Below, one piece after another: positions 23,284 through 63,093 of a stretch of DNA of 64,000 nucleotides. A program made the translations under genes and the position numbers. The DNA is from Fragum whitleyi (lineage: Eukaryota; Mollusca; Bivalvia; Cardiida; Cardiidae): the NCBI GenBank assembly GCA_948146395.1, contig OX411547.1, forward strand, positions 55,667,566-55,731,565, in the 5' to 3' direction. The first letter of the stretch is position 1; every line of letters begins with the position of its first letter. Below the pieces are notes generated by a model, which saw nothing but the letters and a program-made list of their open reading frames with translations, was not told the DNA's origin and did no database searches.

Positions 23284-23723
23284 TACAGTTGAAAACATCG
23301 TGAAATTGACAAGGTGAATGATATTGGAATGATTTTGGAATGAATCTGAATGAGTGTGTGGAGCGAGGTTTGAGTGAAATAAATGGGAGGTAATCCAATA
23401 TCGCAAATTTTGTTCAGGATGAACAAAATTGGCGATAGTGATTACCTCCCTTTAATAAAATATGGCCACAAGTTCTATAGATAGCTTCCCATTCTTTCAA
23501 GAACCTTTAAGACGCTTACGATTTGAATTATGTCTGTGAAATCGCGATTTACCTCTATCAAAATTTATTTTGAATGACGTTATTGATTCTATATTTTTCA
23601 ATGGGTTTTAGCGTTTTTTAATGGCTTGAGTGGGTGTTTGGAATGAATGAATGGAGCGCTGAGGGAGTGATATTGAATATTTTTGATCGAGATGAATGTC
23701 AATTTCACGATGTTACCAACTGT
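23284..23723 (+). mobile_element. MITE, CATCGTGAAATTGACA family
   Basis: 440 bp, colinear with 14171-14608, including TTTTGTTCAGGATGAACAAA, TGATTACCTCCCTTTAATAA and GAATGAATGGAGCGCTGAGG. It ends TGTCAATTTCACGATGTTAC CAACTGT. It lies directly downstream of the LINE fragment. Confidence 0.8.
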
Positions 23724-24044
23724 AACCACCACTTATTGAATATTAACATTGTTGATTCCCCTCTGTGTATGGTGAAATCGAAAATAGTGAGCATTTCTTC
23801 TTTAGATGTAGCAAGTAAACCGCGATAAGGAACTCTCTTTTCAATTATATTTCGCACATAACTGGTATAAACATAGATGTCCACCTATCAATCTTTTTAT
23901 ACGTAACCCAAAAATTTAAGATTCGTTTTGTAGGAAAACCGAACCGGTGACCTATACTATTTAAGCCTCCACATGTAGGTTTGTTTCACAAATAAACTTT
24001 TTCTAAAAGATGAAAAAATGGATGTCAACGTTACAACCTTTCTT

Positions 24045-24895
24045 TTAACAAGAGGACCATGATGGTCCTAGATCGCTCACCTGAGACTCTTTGACCCCTG
24101 GGACGTCACATCAATTAAAAGACAGCTGTCATAAAAGAGTAATTTCTACATACAACCAACTTCCATGAAGTTTGGGCCATATTTGTGGCTTTTACAATGT
24201 AAACAAGAAAATTGTCATTAAGGCCCCTTTTCCCGTAATATGGCATGGATCCCTACCATTTTCGATAGGCTTCATCCTTGTGATCTGGCCAACATTCTGA
24301 TCAAATTTCATAGAGATTGGGCCATATTTGTTGCCTCTAGAGTGTAAACAAGAAACTTGGCATTAAGGTCTCTTTTCCTGTGTTATAGCATGTATCCTTC
24401 CCATTTTCAATAGGGATCATCCTTGTGACATGGCCAACATTCTGATCAAGTTTCATGAAAATTGGGTTATATTTGTGGCCTCTGGAGTGTAAAAAGAAAG
24501 TTGTCATTAAGGCCACCTTTTTCCGTGATATGGCATAGATCCTTCCCATTTTCCATAGGATTCATCCTTGTGATCTTGCCAACATTCTGACCAAGTTTGA
24601 TGAAGATTGGACCATATTTGTGACCTCTAGAGTGTTAACAAGAAAATTGTCAGTAAGGCCCCTTTTCCAGTGATATGGCATAGATCCTTTCTGTTTCGAA
24701 CGGGTTCATCTTGTGACCTGGCCAACATTCTGACCAGGTTTTATGAAGATTTGGTCATATTTGTGGCCTCTAGAGTGTAAACACTAAGAATTTTGACGCC
24801 GGACGACGGACGACAGACCACAGACGCCGCACGATTGACGACGGGCATTCAATGATCACAAAAGCTCATCTTGAGCACGATGTGCTCAGGTAAGC
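24045..24895. repeat. Interspersed repeat with 145-bp tandem units
   Basis: The left end is AACAAGAGGACCATGATGGT, CCTAGATCGCTCACCTGAG; the right end is GGACGACGGACGACAGACC ... CTTGAGCACGATGTGCTCAG. In between, units sharing GTGTAAACAAGAAA, GGCATAGATCCTTCCCATTT and CCAACATTCTGACCAAGTTT repeat with 145-bp spacing (24201, 24346, 24491, 24636). Same general design as the 39.2 kb array but with a different unit sequence. Confidence 0.7.
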
Positions 24896-25720
24896 TTAAA
24901 ACTAGTTTGATACTTATGTTGCTATGTTTTACATTTGGTTGATTTTTTCCTAGTACAATTGAAGTACGCAAAACGTAGAAGCATGCATTCATTCCTAAAA
25001 AAATATCCCGTTAATTTAAATTAAAACCAACATAAAATTGGAATTCAAATACTGCCCTGAAGTCCATTAAAGAATGATCATGTCTAAGGCGATGCTTTAT
25101 GTCTTTTCATTATGAAGAAGACAAGGCCAGAAAACTTTTCTTAACAAAGTCTAGAATAGAAAATGTTATTCAAAAGAGGCTGACAGAGCTTTAAAATATT
25201 TCTTTTCTAGAAGAGAGAGCATCGGGTATAAAGTCTTTTTCTCAAATATTAAATAAATATTTAACTTGGTTGAATTGTTTAGGGCTTTCGACGACTTCTG
25301 AATCACCTTACAATTTTTAATAAATGATTGCCTTATAGACTTTGAGTCGTAAAAAATGATTTCGACAAGCAGTTGATCATTTTTCTACAATATTTTCCAT
25401 AATATTGAGCGGGGTCGTTACGAGGAGGGAGTCCGCGATTTAATGTCCCAGATGTTGCCTTTTTGAGTCAGTGACGATGTGGATTATGCAGATTTCGACA
25501 TATTACCAAACATCAAACATTCGATTAAACATTACGATCATTGAAGCGCTATTTATAAGATAAATAAAATGTGCAATATTAAACCGATTATGTGAATGAT
25601 GACACAATAAGAACGATCCTTTCAAAGATGTCAAAGTTTAGTGATTGGTCGGAGTCCAATTTTGTCTTTAAAGTAAAACGTGTATTCAGCGGCCACTTAC
25701 GGGACCACTAAAAAAAGTCG

Positions 25721-26699
25721 TTAAGGTTCATGTAAAGTGTTTGAGACCCAATATTTAGGGCACTTCATTAGCCAAGAAAAAGCAGTATGTCCAGGTATAT
25801 TGTATATCAAAATGAAGCTATTCGTGAGCACAAGCAGTTAGGCAACATAAGACCGCCGTAGCTATAGCGGTATAGCCAAAACATTGTGGAAAAGGGTCAT
25901 TTTGTACAGAACAAGCAACTGCATGACTGTTGCATAAAATTGCCCCGTATTTTAACAAAGTACAGTCTGAAGTATTATCCAGGTAGTGCTACAACCTTAG
26001 ATATAAAACTCAGTCTCAAAAGGCTCTTTTGAAACAATCAACTTCCATTCATTTTGTCAACATACATGTCAAACCGGTTTGGTCTGTTTTCAAAATAGAT
26101 GTAAGGTATGGTGCAACATCACAGCATAATATTGTGAAATATTTTCTGCGATTTATTTCAAATTACAGTTTTTTTAAATTCAATGAACTACAATATTACT
26201 ATATATTTATCATTCTGTGAAAAAGAAATTGATATATTGCTAAACAACCTTACAGGTATATAAACAATTAATGTCTATTTATGTTGTGATAACACACCAT
26301 ACCCTAAAAAGATCTACACGTTTACAAAATTAGAATGACATATATGACATATGTGTTTATAAAATAAGTCAAAATAAATTGCTTGCATAACTACGTTTTG
26401 GGGCTGAGTTTTATACCAATGGTTGTAGCACTACCTGGATGGTACTTTAGGCTAGACTTTGTTAAAATATGAGCCAATTTTATCCAACAGTCATGCAGTT
26501 GCTTGTTCTGTACAAAATGGCCCTTTTCCACAATGTTTTGGCTATACCGCTATAGTTATAACAGTCTTATGTTTTTCAACTGCTTGTGCTCATAAATAGC
26601 TTCATTTTGATATATAATATTCCTGGGCATACTCACTGCTTTTTCTTGGCAAATGAATGTCCTTAAATTTGGGTCTCAAACACTTTACATGAACTTTAA
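25721..26699. mobile_element. Foldback element with about 300-bp inverted arms
   Basis: The left arm (25721 to about 26020) starts TTAAGGTTCATGTAAAGTG and contains TGAGCACAAGCAGTT, CGCTATAGC/CCGCTAT and TACCTGGAT-like blocks. The right arm (about 26390-26699) carries the same blocks reversed and ends CACTTTACATGAACTTTAA. The arms are roughly 80-85% alike by eye and enclose about 370 bp of unrelated AT-rich sequence. TTAA at both extremities is consistent with a piggyBac-type target. No transposase is encoded. Confidence 0.75.
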
Positions 26700-26925
26700 A
26701 GAGAATGCTCGCTTTGTACACAGTTGTTAACACATTTGAACTGTAATGTTGATTGAATATACATGTGTTATTTCGGATTTCTTAACAATCCCATGTTGTT
26801 AAAACACAATATAGTATCGCCTCACTGATAACTATAAAGGATTAATTAACAACAATTTTCAGACCAATAATTTAAACTTTTTAAGGTATTTTCATTTTAA
26901 AGAAAGGGGGGTTGAAAACGGTCCC

Positions 26926-27154
26926 TTAACCCTTTCCTGTTTAATCCCTGCTTTTTACATTCCTGTGATTTTTTGATTGAGAAAACATTGTGAAAAAAGA
27001 AGAAATTGCTTCTGACAAGCAATTTCTTCTTGTTCCACACTATTTTCTACCCTACTGAATGGTTATTTTTAAATTTAAATCCACTTTAAATTTCCGTCTG
27101 CAAAACCTTTGAATTTGGACAGGTCCAAAATTTTGTTAAACAGGAAAGGGTTAA
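26926..27154 (+). mobile_element. TTAA-flanked hairpin MITE, copy 2
   Basis: 229 bp from TTAACCCTTTCCTGTTT to AAACAGGAAAGGGTTAA. The same orientation as copy 1, with the central AAGAAGAAATTGC hairpin intact. Confidence 0.87.
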
Positions 27155-27229
27155 TGAAAACGGTCGCTTAATAGACGTGGCTGAGCAAAATTGATTGTAC
27201 ATGTAAAGACGAATTGAGCCTTTGACCCC

Positions 27230-27560
27230 TCACAAAAAACTTGCATGGCTGTTTGATTCCGTCATCACAAGGAGTTAGTTTGATTTTTTTCAGATTTTGA
27301 CAGTGATTGACTTTTGTATTCTGCGCAATTAATGAACTGGCAGGGCGGGGCTTAATCGTGACGTAAATTGGCGAGTCTATTTTTCAATACTTTGAGTTCT
27401 TTCAAAATTTAGTCGGTGATCATCGTTAACGCGTGCAAAAAACTGTATCCTAAAACCGATAGGGCCACCTGCTTTGAGAGAGTGAACACATTTCATTGTT
27501 TGGTTACCAAAGCCTCGTAACTTCAGCTTGATTAAGCTGAAGTTACGAGGATTTGGTTAC
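27230..27560. repeat. Dispersed repeat with terminal hairpin
   Basis: Shares GGCAGGGCGGGGCTTA, GTTAACGCGTGC and TATCCTAAAACC with 13260-13640. At its right side is a clean hairpin, CCTCGTAACTTCAGCTT / AAGCTGAAGTTACGAGG (27520-27558), bordered by TTGGTTACCAA on both sides. Confidence 0.5.
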
Positions 27561-28825
27561 CAATCTACGATTTAAGGTCTCGAGTTATTTATTTTAAAAG
27601 CTGGTTTCCCTTAACCTTAAGTACAACGGCCCGTTACTTAGGCTCCGCCCTGCCAGGGCATGAATCTTGGATAATACGCCTTACTACGGTATCTTGGTTA
27701 TAGCGGGAGCATATTAACTTGAACCTGACCTTTATGCAGAATAAATAATTAGGCACATGAATAAATTCCGAAGATACTTCAGCACGTGACGATCAAGCAT
27801 GAACATTCTGTTATACTGCACAAATTACAGGTATGCGTGGACTAGTCATGTAGCAGACGATTCGATTTCAAAAACAATTATTGCGACTAAGAGAGGGGAT
27901 TTCATTTCATTTCATTTCCATTCACAACACATAAATTGCATTTAAAAAAATATGAAAATTTGCATTTTTCTAACCCGCATCTAAAGATTTTTTAAATAAG
28001 AAACTCAATTAATGTATTGATACACTAGTTCATGAGGGTGACCAAATATTGCCGTTACAGTGAACAGCATGTGCGATAACGGGTTAAAAGAGCTAACACG
28101 TGCACTCCAACTTTACGTTTGGATTCCGCAAGTAAGTCGTATTTTGCCGAGGAGAAACGACCGGTTTTTAATTTATTTAAATCACAAAGGCCAGGTTTAG
28201 GTCAATGTGCTTCCACTATACCTATCGAAATGTTGATTAACATTGTTCTAGTCAAACGCTAAAAAAAGGACATTGAAAAGTACAAATGGAGTTTTTTGGA
28301 TGCTGATTAAACATGTTTCATATAAATAGATCTAGGGAACGACGACGACGACTAACAAATCTTATTTTCTATATGTCAGCTTCAGTATGGTTGCTTTTTA
28401 TTAGAAACATTATTTGATAAAGGACTTTCGTGCGAAGAAAATACATTCATAATATCTTTTCTTTTAGAATTGCATTAAATGATACCCTCTTTGATATACT
28501 TTTTTCACCAGAAATCTTTGTGTTTTTTCCCCCCCAACCCCACTCTTCAACAAAAGCTTTAAAGGTATGAGAGAGACTTAAATCTTTGTGTTGCTCTTGA
28601 CACATTTAACAAGGGATCGATGTTTGGCCTGAGATGAACCCAAATTGTCATGTTGAAAGTTCAATCTTAAGTGGTAAGTTTTATTTATTACCCGAGTCAA
28701 TTGATTTTTCATAAAGAACGAACAGGTAAATGAAAAATAAACATAATTTTCGAAGAAGACGTATCCTTCAGTGAGCACCAAGTTAGCCCTGGTCGTTCTA
28801 CCATGATATGCAAGATTTCAATTCA
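27560..28825. other. Noncoding stretch, nothing recognised
   Basis: Contains GGCTCCGCCCTGCCAGGGCA near 27645, a short CATTTCATTTC repeat near 27905 and a CCCCCC run near 28530. No gene or bounded repeat is supported. Confidence 0.4.
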
Positions 28826-28826
28826 A

Positions 28827-29055
28827 TTAACCCTTTCCTGTTTTACAAAATTTTGGACCTGTCCAAATTCAAAGTTTTTGCAGACAAAAATTTAAAGTGG
28901 ATTTGATTTGAAAAATAACCATTCAGTAGGGTAGAAAATAGTGTGGAAAAAGAAGAAATTGCCTGTCAGAAGCAATTTCTTCTTTTTTCACAATGTTTTC
29001 TCAATCATAAAATCACAGACACGTAAAAATCAGGGATTAAACAGCAAAGGGTTAA
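28827..29055 (-). mobile_element. TTAA-flanked hairpin MITE, copy 3 (reverse)
   Basis: 229 bp from TTAACCCTTTCCTGTTTTAC to CAGCAAAGGGTTAA. The internal order is the reverse complement of copies 1 and 2 (GTCCAAATTCAAAG near the left end). Confidence 0.87.
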
Positions 29056-29795
29056 ATAATTTATTAGCATGATACAATACAATGTTGATACTCTAAGACA
29101 ACATTACTCGATCTTCTGTTCTCAATGTGGGTTCTACTTTTTTATTTTTTGTTCATTTAAAGACATTGTGCAGTCTAGTATTCGACTTCCTTCATTTTTG
29201 AACGGTCTGAATTTATTTACTATTGATAAATAGTAATATGTATATATCGCACGTTTAACATTTACTTACCGTTACTAAGTTCTTATATCCTTGGTTAACC
29301 TCTCACAACTAAAGAAATAAATCAATCCTTAAGAGTAGACCCCGGAACAGATGTTGTTTGCCGGATTAATCCATATTAGGACAGAGAAAAATGGATGAAT
29401 CAAGTTATGATTGAGTTTTATCGGTTAGTCATTTGAATCGTTATCTTACTCATGGACAGTTGACAGAGGTCTTTCCTCGAAAGTACTAATCAAACACAAA
29501 AGAGTAAAAGCGCCATTGAATACAAAAGTATACTTGTACATGTACTACTATATAAAAGATCTATGGTTTGAGAGAAAAAATGAACATATTGGCTATTTTG
29601 AAAATTACTTGAATGTCAATTACCGTATAACACCAGAGTACTTGTGATGTAAATGAGTTCAGAGCTTACATGAATGCTTACACATAAAGCATAGTTTTGT
29701 TCTTCATTTATTTTGATGTTCCTAACTTATTACAATCGCTACCTGTATCTTTAATAATTGAAAACTCGACAAAACGTCGTCCAAGTTATCTGTCA

Positions 29796-29990
29796 AAGGT
29801 CGAACGATCATGCAAAGAGTCCCGGGTTCGATCCAAGACGTGCGGTATATACCCTTTTCAACATTTATCTTCCATTAATGGGCGGACAATCGAACACGTG
29901 TGAGATATCAGCAGGAGGCTAGGAAAGGACCTTATGTTAGAAGTGGCGAACGGAGACATAGGAATCCAGTATCAGGGGTTCCAGCCACCG
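29796..29990 (+). mobile_element. Degraded tRNA-derived SINE
   Basis: A B-box-like GTCCCGGGTTCGATCC (29819) is followed at the usual distance by GAGATATCAGCAGGAGGCTA and GGAATCCAG...GGTTCCAGCCACCG, the same body as the SINEs at 36.8 kb and 48.0 kb. The 5' tRNA half is poorly preserved. Confidence 0.5.
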
Positions 29991-30307
29991 ATATATGGTA
30001 CGAGATACATGGTACAAAATTTTATTTATAATCTGTTTTTTTTGACAACATATCACATTAGCGACGTATCGCTATTTTCCGACTTAAACACCGTGATAAA
30101 TGAATGAAAAAATGTTAAAAGCGGCCAAAAACCACATACCAAATAAAATTAGACCAACTTGTCGCAAACAAAACAACAACAATAACAACAACAACAATAA
30201 CGCAAGAAATAGATTATCTTCTCACATAAACACTGTGATCGTACCCACCATGAAGCATTCTGACACTCGAATATTTGCGTAACCGGTATAGTCCTCCAAA
30301 CTTAACT

Positions 30308-30428
30308 CAGCCCTGCGTTCAGAATGACCAATCGGTGCAAACAGTTGGTCAGTTATACGCCGCATTGCACTTGTGAGGTATAATTGGCAAACTGTTTGCA
30401 TCGTTTTGTCATCCTGAACGCAGGGCAG
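30308..30428. mobile_element. Short hairpin MITE (GCCCTGCGTTCAGAATGACC ends)
   Basis: About 120 bp folding back on itself: GCCCTGCGTTCAGAATGACC and GCAAACAG...GTATAAC on the left pair with GTATAATTG, CTGTTTGC and GTCATCCTGAACGCAGGGC on the right. Similar hairpins with TTCAGGATG/CATTCTGAAC ends lie at 40785-40910, and a weaker one at 52290-52395. Confidence 0.6.
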
Positions 30429-30734
30429 AATATCTGCATTATTATGCAATAAATGCACTTCGTGGATGTTTTCTCAAGCTTCTCTTACGGTAATGGCAGA
30501 CGAAAAATAGTTTGTCCCATGTTAATATTGGTGGGTTATATCAGGTCTCGGATGTATGAAACTGTATCAAATTTTATATATTTCTTTCGCCGGAAGTATG
30601 TAGTCCCTGTCGGAGGTTTAATTGGCGAATCTGTCCTGATCTTTCGATTTAAGAGGATAGCGTGGGTGGTTCAGGTTTACTAGTCTAGTCGGAGGATAAC
30701 TAAACGGCCGTGAGAAAATACCGATTTTTTGTGA

Positions 30735-31013
30735 ATGAAAGTGGAATTTGAGAGACTATTCAGGTGTGATATCAGCGATCTACAAAATTTTCCGAGACTG
30801 CTTTCTCCTAAATTTTCTTATGTGAAAATAGTTCCACTAGATTCTTCAGAGGTTGTCCGAACATTTGCCGAGATATGTTCCGAATCACAAAGAATGGCCA
30901 TCTCGGATGAATTTTATGAACCATTTTTTAAAAATCGAATAAAAAGCAAAGAGCAGTCTCGACATAATCTTTGGCATCACCTCTCACCAGGCAAACAGTC
31001 TCGTAAAAAGTAA
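30735..31013 (+). CDS. Open reading frame of unknown status, 92 codons
   Basis: I do not recognise it. The frame starts MKVEFERLFRCDISDLQNF and is mixed in composition, with FSYVKIVPLDSSEVV and ISDEFYEPFFKNRIK, rather than the biased composition of the repeat artefacts nearby. It has no signal peptide or membrane segment. No splice partner was found. Length is near chance expectation for AT-rich DNA, so it may be a gene relic or nothing. Confidence 0.15.
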   Translation: MKVEFERLFRCDISDLQNFPRLLSPKFSYVKIVPLDSSEVVRTFAEICSESQRMAISDEFYEPFFKNRIKSKEQSRHNLWHHLSPGKQSRKK

Positions 31014-31115
31014 AGCTAATAAATTGGGTATTTATGCATGGCAGACAGTAAATACAGAAGACAGAGAGAAGGAGAAGTTCTGAAATGAACTAAGCATAAG
31101 CATCAACTAGAACGG

Positions 31116-32513
31116 TCAGGACACCTGCAACACTCTCCATGTTCCAATAAGGCTCTGGAAATGATTAAGGCTTGTAACTGCGCGAAAGTGTTGTGAAAGT
31201 GAATTCCAGAGCAATAGAGCGGCAGAACGGAAAGAGTTGAGGCCATAACTGATTGGCGTTCTTACATGTACTTGTTGGATCTCGGCTTTCTTTCTATATC
31301 GAAAATAATAAGACGATTCTTTGATATTGATTAAGTCATGTAAATATGATGGCGTTTCTTTGTTAGCAATTTTAAAAGTTCTATGGCCATAGCTTACATT
31401 CTTCTTATTTTGAGTGTATTTTGAGTCACAGGGCAAAAATCAAAATTGGACATTTAGGCAAATTTTGATCAAAGCGAAAAAAATGTGATTAAATGTTTCA
31501 GCTTATAGAAAGGGTAAAATGTAAAATCAAAAATGTTCATAATTTAAATTTATTTATTTTTTAAAAAAAAATGATATTTATGTAAAAATATTATTACTGA
31601 AAAACTGACAACAAATTTGAAATTAAGCCTCCAGGAAAAAATAAGGGCCGAAACAACTAATGAATTAAGTGCCCAATCAACCTAGGGCCCAAACAGCTCA
31701 GGCCAAAACAACTAGGCCCAAAAAAACTTAGGGCCCAAACAACTGGATACCATTCCATCGATACCGGTTACTTTTTTCGGATCTCATTTATCAATTTGTT
31801 TCAAAATGTAAGAAGGTTCTATTGGATGAAAGTTAAAATCTGGTAAATTTGATTTTTTCCTTGATAGCCTCTAAGCTAGCGTGGTTTTTAAGTACGTTTG
31901 GGGAATTGTTGCCGATATCTTTTGCCACATTTACAAAGAAAGGGTTGGAAATATTTCATTCTTCTTGCTGATTAGTTCATATTGAATCATTTTCCATGAG
32001 GAAAGCATCTTTTGTAATTTTATTTCCCTCATTTTTTAGAAAATGTTTTACGGTTGACCAAAAGGTCCCGGATTTTCGTCTACCGACGCAACGATCCATA
32101 AAGTATTTGATCATGGATCTTCTTCTTAGACTGGTCACTAAGTTTCTCTGACACCTGAATTTCTCCCAACTTTTGGCTGTCTTTTTGTTTGTATATGGGT
32201 TGAAAAGCATTCTTTTTTTTTTAAGATTTCTCGCTTTGAAGTTTTATTCACTAAAGGGGCAGGCCTGTTGATAGCTTTTCTTCTTTTTAAATGGGCATGT
32301 TTGTTTTGTAGTTTCTAGAAAGATCTTACTGATATTATCAAATACCTTATCGACATCATTTTCAGTCATATCGATTGCTTGTAAATTTGTAAATAATTCG
32401 TTATTAAAAAGTTCATGGTCAAAATTTCTAAAGCTTCTACAAGTGAGATATTTATTATCTGGACTTATTGTGTTTTGTTTGACCTGAAAGCCAATGAAAT
32501 TGTGACAGTCGCT
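31116..32513 (-). pseudogene. Decayed LINE ORF2 fragments (endonuclease tail, linker, RT tail)
   Basis: On the minus strand, the 5'-most piece (about 32513-32270) reads RSFRNFDHELFNNELF, like the end of an apurinic-type endonuclease domain. It is followed by KKTAKSWEKFRCQRNLVTS and FWSTVKHFLKNEG (32210-31977), typical of the endonuclease-RT linker. The catalytic RT is missing, and 31440-31976 is AT-rich filler with short GGGCCCAAACAACT repeats. The 3' piece (31436-31116) reads TFKIANKETPSYLHDLI and FRSAALLLWNSLSQHFRA, the conserved RT tail. Frame changes and the central deletion show it is dead. A MITE sits exactly at its 5' limit. Confidence 0.7.
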
Positions 32514-32940
32514 ACAGTTTGTTACATCGTGAAATTGACAATCATTCCGATTAAAATCATTCTAAATCGCTCACTCAACGCTCAATTCATTCACTCCAAA
32601 CACTCACTCAAATCGATCAAAACGTTCAAAAATCTTAGGAAAACATTTCGAAATCGACCAAGACATTTCAACATTTAATTCAAATCGATCTAATTATTCC
32701 ACGATTTTATTGGCCTGAGTTGATTTTTAAGTGCCTGATGGCCAATGACGACACATAGACAGAAAATTACTTATGTTTTATTAAAGAGAGGTAATTAATA
32801 TTGCTAATTTTGTTCATCTTGAACAAAATCAGCCATATTGCTTTACCTCCCTTCAATTTCACTCAAAACTCGCTCCACATACTCATTCAAAATCATTCCA
32901 AAATCATTCATCTTGTCAATTTCACGATGTTGTTAACTGT
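32514..32940 (-). mobile_element. MITE, CATCGTGAAATTGACA family, reverse copy
   Basis: About 427 bp from ACAGTTTGTTACATCGTG to TTCACGATGTTGTTAACTGT. Internally it is the reverse of 14171-14608 (CACTCACTCAAATCGATC, TTTTGTTCATCTTGAACAAA). Its left end coincides with the break in the LINE fragment. Confidence 0.8.
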
Positions 32941-33382
32941 AAGACCACAGTTAAAATAGCATGTATCACAAAAATTATTGGTATTTTTAGTCAGTATTAC
33001 ATCTTATAGTGATGGGTTATTGTAATGTGGGAAACAAATTAGTACCCAAAAAATAATTTCAATGTCAAAAACATTTCAGCAATGTATTTGAAGAGTTTGA
33101 TTTTTTTCGCATGTTAACAAGTCATAATTCAGATCTCCAAAATCTAAATATTTTCATATTTACTTAGGCTTTTGTCAATAGATGTTTTAGAATTAGCCTG
33201 GAATAGTAAATTCTAAATATATGTTAATCCTATTCAAAAATTGAATTCCGAAAAACCAAAGCTCTTCATCACTTTTTGTGAGTTAAAAAGAATGACGAGG
33301 ACAACTTACTGCGAAAACTGCCACAAAGTTGTATCGCGTTTGTCTCCCTTTGTTCTAAAACTGGGTTAACTTTTTGCTAGAC

Positions 33383-61323
<27,941 letters not shown>

Positions 61324-61543
61324 TGAGCATACATACCCTAGTGGACAACGGAAAACTGTCTAGGTGTCTCAAGAGTAGAAGTGTTTTCTTTAAGGGAACA
61401 GAGTGCATTACTTATTCATTAACTGTAGCGTGATGAGCATACATACCCTAGTGGGAGACGGAAAACTGTCTAGGTGTCACAAGAGTAAAAGTGTTTTCTT
61501 TAAGGGAACAGAGTGTATTACTTATTCATTAACTGTCGCGTGA
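61324..61543 (+). repeat. Two extra tandem copies of the terminal exon's 3' end
   Basis: The segment from GCATACCCTGG to GTAGCGTGATGAG of exon 5 recurs at 110-bp spacing: the TGA stops fall at 61321, 61431 and 61541. Each copy keeps its local frame open, from CATACCCTAGTG to the TGA, with a few substitutions (GGACAACGG, CTCAAGAGTAGAAG, GTCGCGTGA). Copies 2 and 3 follow the stop and would lie in the 3' UTR. Confidence 0.92.
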
Positions 61544-62960
61544 TGAGCATATTTACAGTGACGTTTAATGTAGATTTATGTAAATTAACGAGAATTTATT
61601 CACCCATAAAGTTCATATGCACATATTCAGATTTTTAATAACCTTTTTTAGTATCGTTAAATTGAAAACTTAATTATAATTATGTATAAACGTGCGAAGC
61701 TGATTCGTACAAAATAAATAGGGTTTCCCCGACAGTTGAATTAAATCATTTTGTTTCTTATTATTTGAAGTTGTTTCTATCCTTTATTACCAATAAATCA
61801 TAGTGGTTGAATAATTAGTATATTTCGATATTCGAAACTTTCTCGTCTCTGAAGGTTTACCCTAATTATATTAGCAATTTTATTAACAAGTTAGTCATTT
61901 TCTGGTCATGTCGTGCCGGCTTCAAGACAGCATACTGCAAAATAGTACCAATTGATTATTTCCTCGTAAGTTAAAATTGTCGTCGTGGTTTCGTTGATTA
62001 TGCCGTAGTCGTGTAAACATAGTAGTCACGTGACGAACGTTATCTCGAAACCAATAAAGTCCATTTTAAGCTCTTAATAAAGCACACCATCTTGACTCAT
62101 CGATAAATCGCTCGCTTCCAATGCCGGACTTTCCATCTTATCTGAATAATAGAATATTTGAGCTTAAAAAAACTCGAATAGCAACTGTCGGCCAAAAATT
62201 ATACGACGTCCGATTACAGTGCTTACTACACTTCAATTTTTCTTTATAAAAAATTTAGCAAAAGTTCATATTTCAAGAATCAGGTAAAAAACTACTTTTT
62301 TAATTTTTTTTCATTAGTAATTTCGAGATTTCTCGATAGAATACCTCTTGGATAATATATCGCGAACAAGCGAAATTACCAAAAGATTTACCCTGCTTTC
62401 GTTTACTTTGTCCCATTTGAGGTTGTCTAAGCGAAGACCACTTTACATTTATGGCGTCATAACATTATCGGATTATCTACAAGTACAGAATGATGGGCTA
62501 GAGGGTTTGTCCTAAAATTTGTACATTTCGTTTGACTCCGTATTACAGAAAAGAAATGATTGTTTGGTTTTCCTATCAGAACGATTAACCTTTCATCTCT
62601 TGAACAACCAGTTTTTAAGTTGGAATGCGGAGCAATTCCAACTTAGATTTAACAAAACCGCAAAATGAACACAAGATAATTTCATTTCGGGTTTTTTGAG
62701 AACACATATCACGTGAACAGGATGTGAATACACTTCGGCCTATTTTGTACATCTCAACTTGACAGACATACAGTTGATTCCATCGAAAAGTAATAATGCT
62801 GTACAATTACACAACTATCACTTCGCGTATATTATTAACACGCTAATTTATGTTTTAAACGACATTTATTGAAAGTTGCGTACGAATATATAAGTGTCAC
62901 ATGTTTGCATTACTATATTTGGAAATCATGTGATAAGTCAAGTCCAATAAAGTCAGCAGT
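61544..62960. other. 3' flank of the METTL27-like gene
   Basis: AT-rich sequence with candidate AATAAA signals. GTCACGTGACG occurs at about 62025. Nothing else recognised; no neighbouring gene could be identified. Confidence 0.4.
61713..61797 (+). promoter_or_regulatory. Candidate polyadenylation signals for the METTL27-like gene
   Basis: AATAAA occurs at 61713-61718 and 61792-61797, 390 and 469 bp after the stop of exon 5 and beyond the tandem copies. In AT-rich DNA such hexamers are frequent, so this is only a candidate 3' end. Confidence 0.3.
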
Positions 62961-62968
62961 TGACAATT

Positions 62969-63093
62969 AGCACTAGCCAATCACGTGATCTGCTAATTTG
63001 GTAATGTCGCGATCTGTTTTCTCAGTATTGTGGCAATAGCACTAGCCAATCACGTGATCTGCTTATTTGGTAAGGTCGCGACCTGTTTTTCGT
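62969..63093. repeat. 69-bp tandem duplication with CCAAT and CACGTG
   Basis: TAGCACTAGCCAATCACGTG, ATCTGCT, ATTTGGTAA, GTCGCGA, CTGTTTT occur twice, offset by 69 bp (anchor C at 62971 and 63040), with few differences. Each copy holds a CCAAT box next to an E-box CACGTG. It could be promoter-like, but no transcription unit is visible beside it. Confidence 0.7.
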
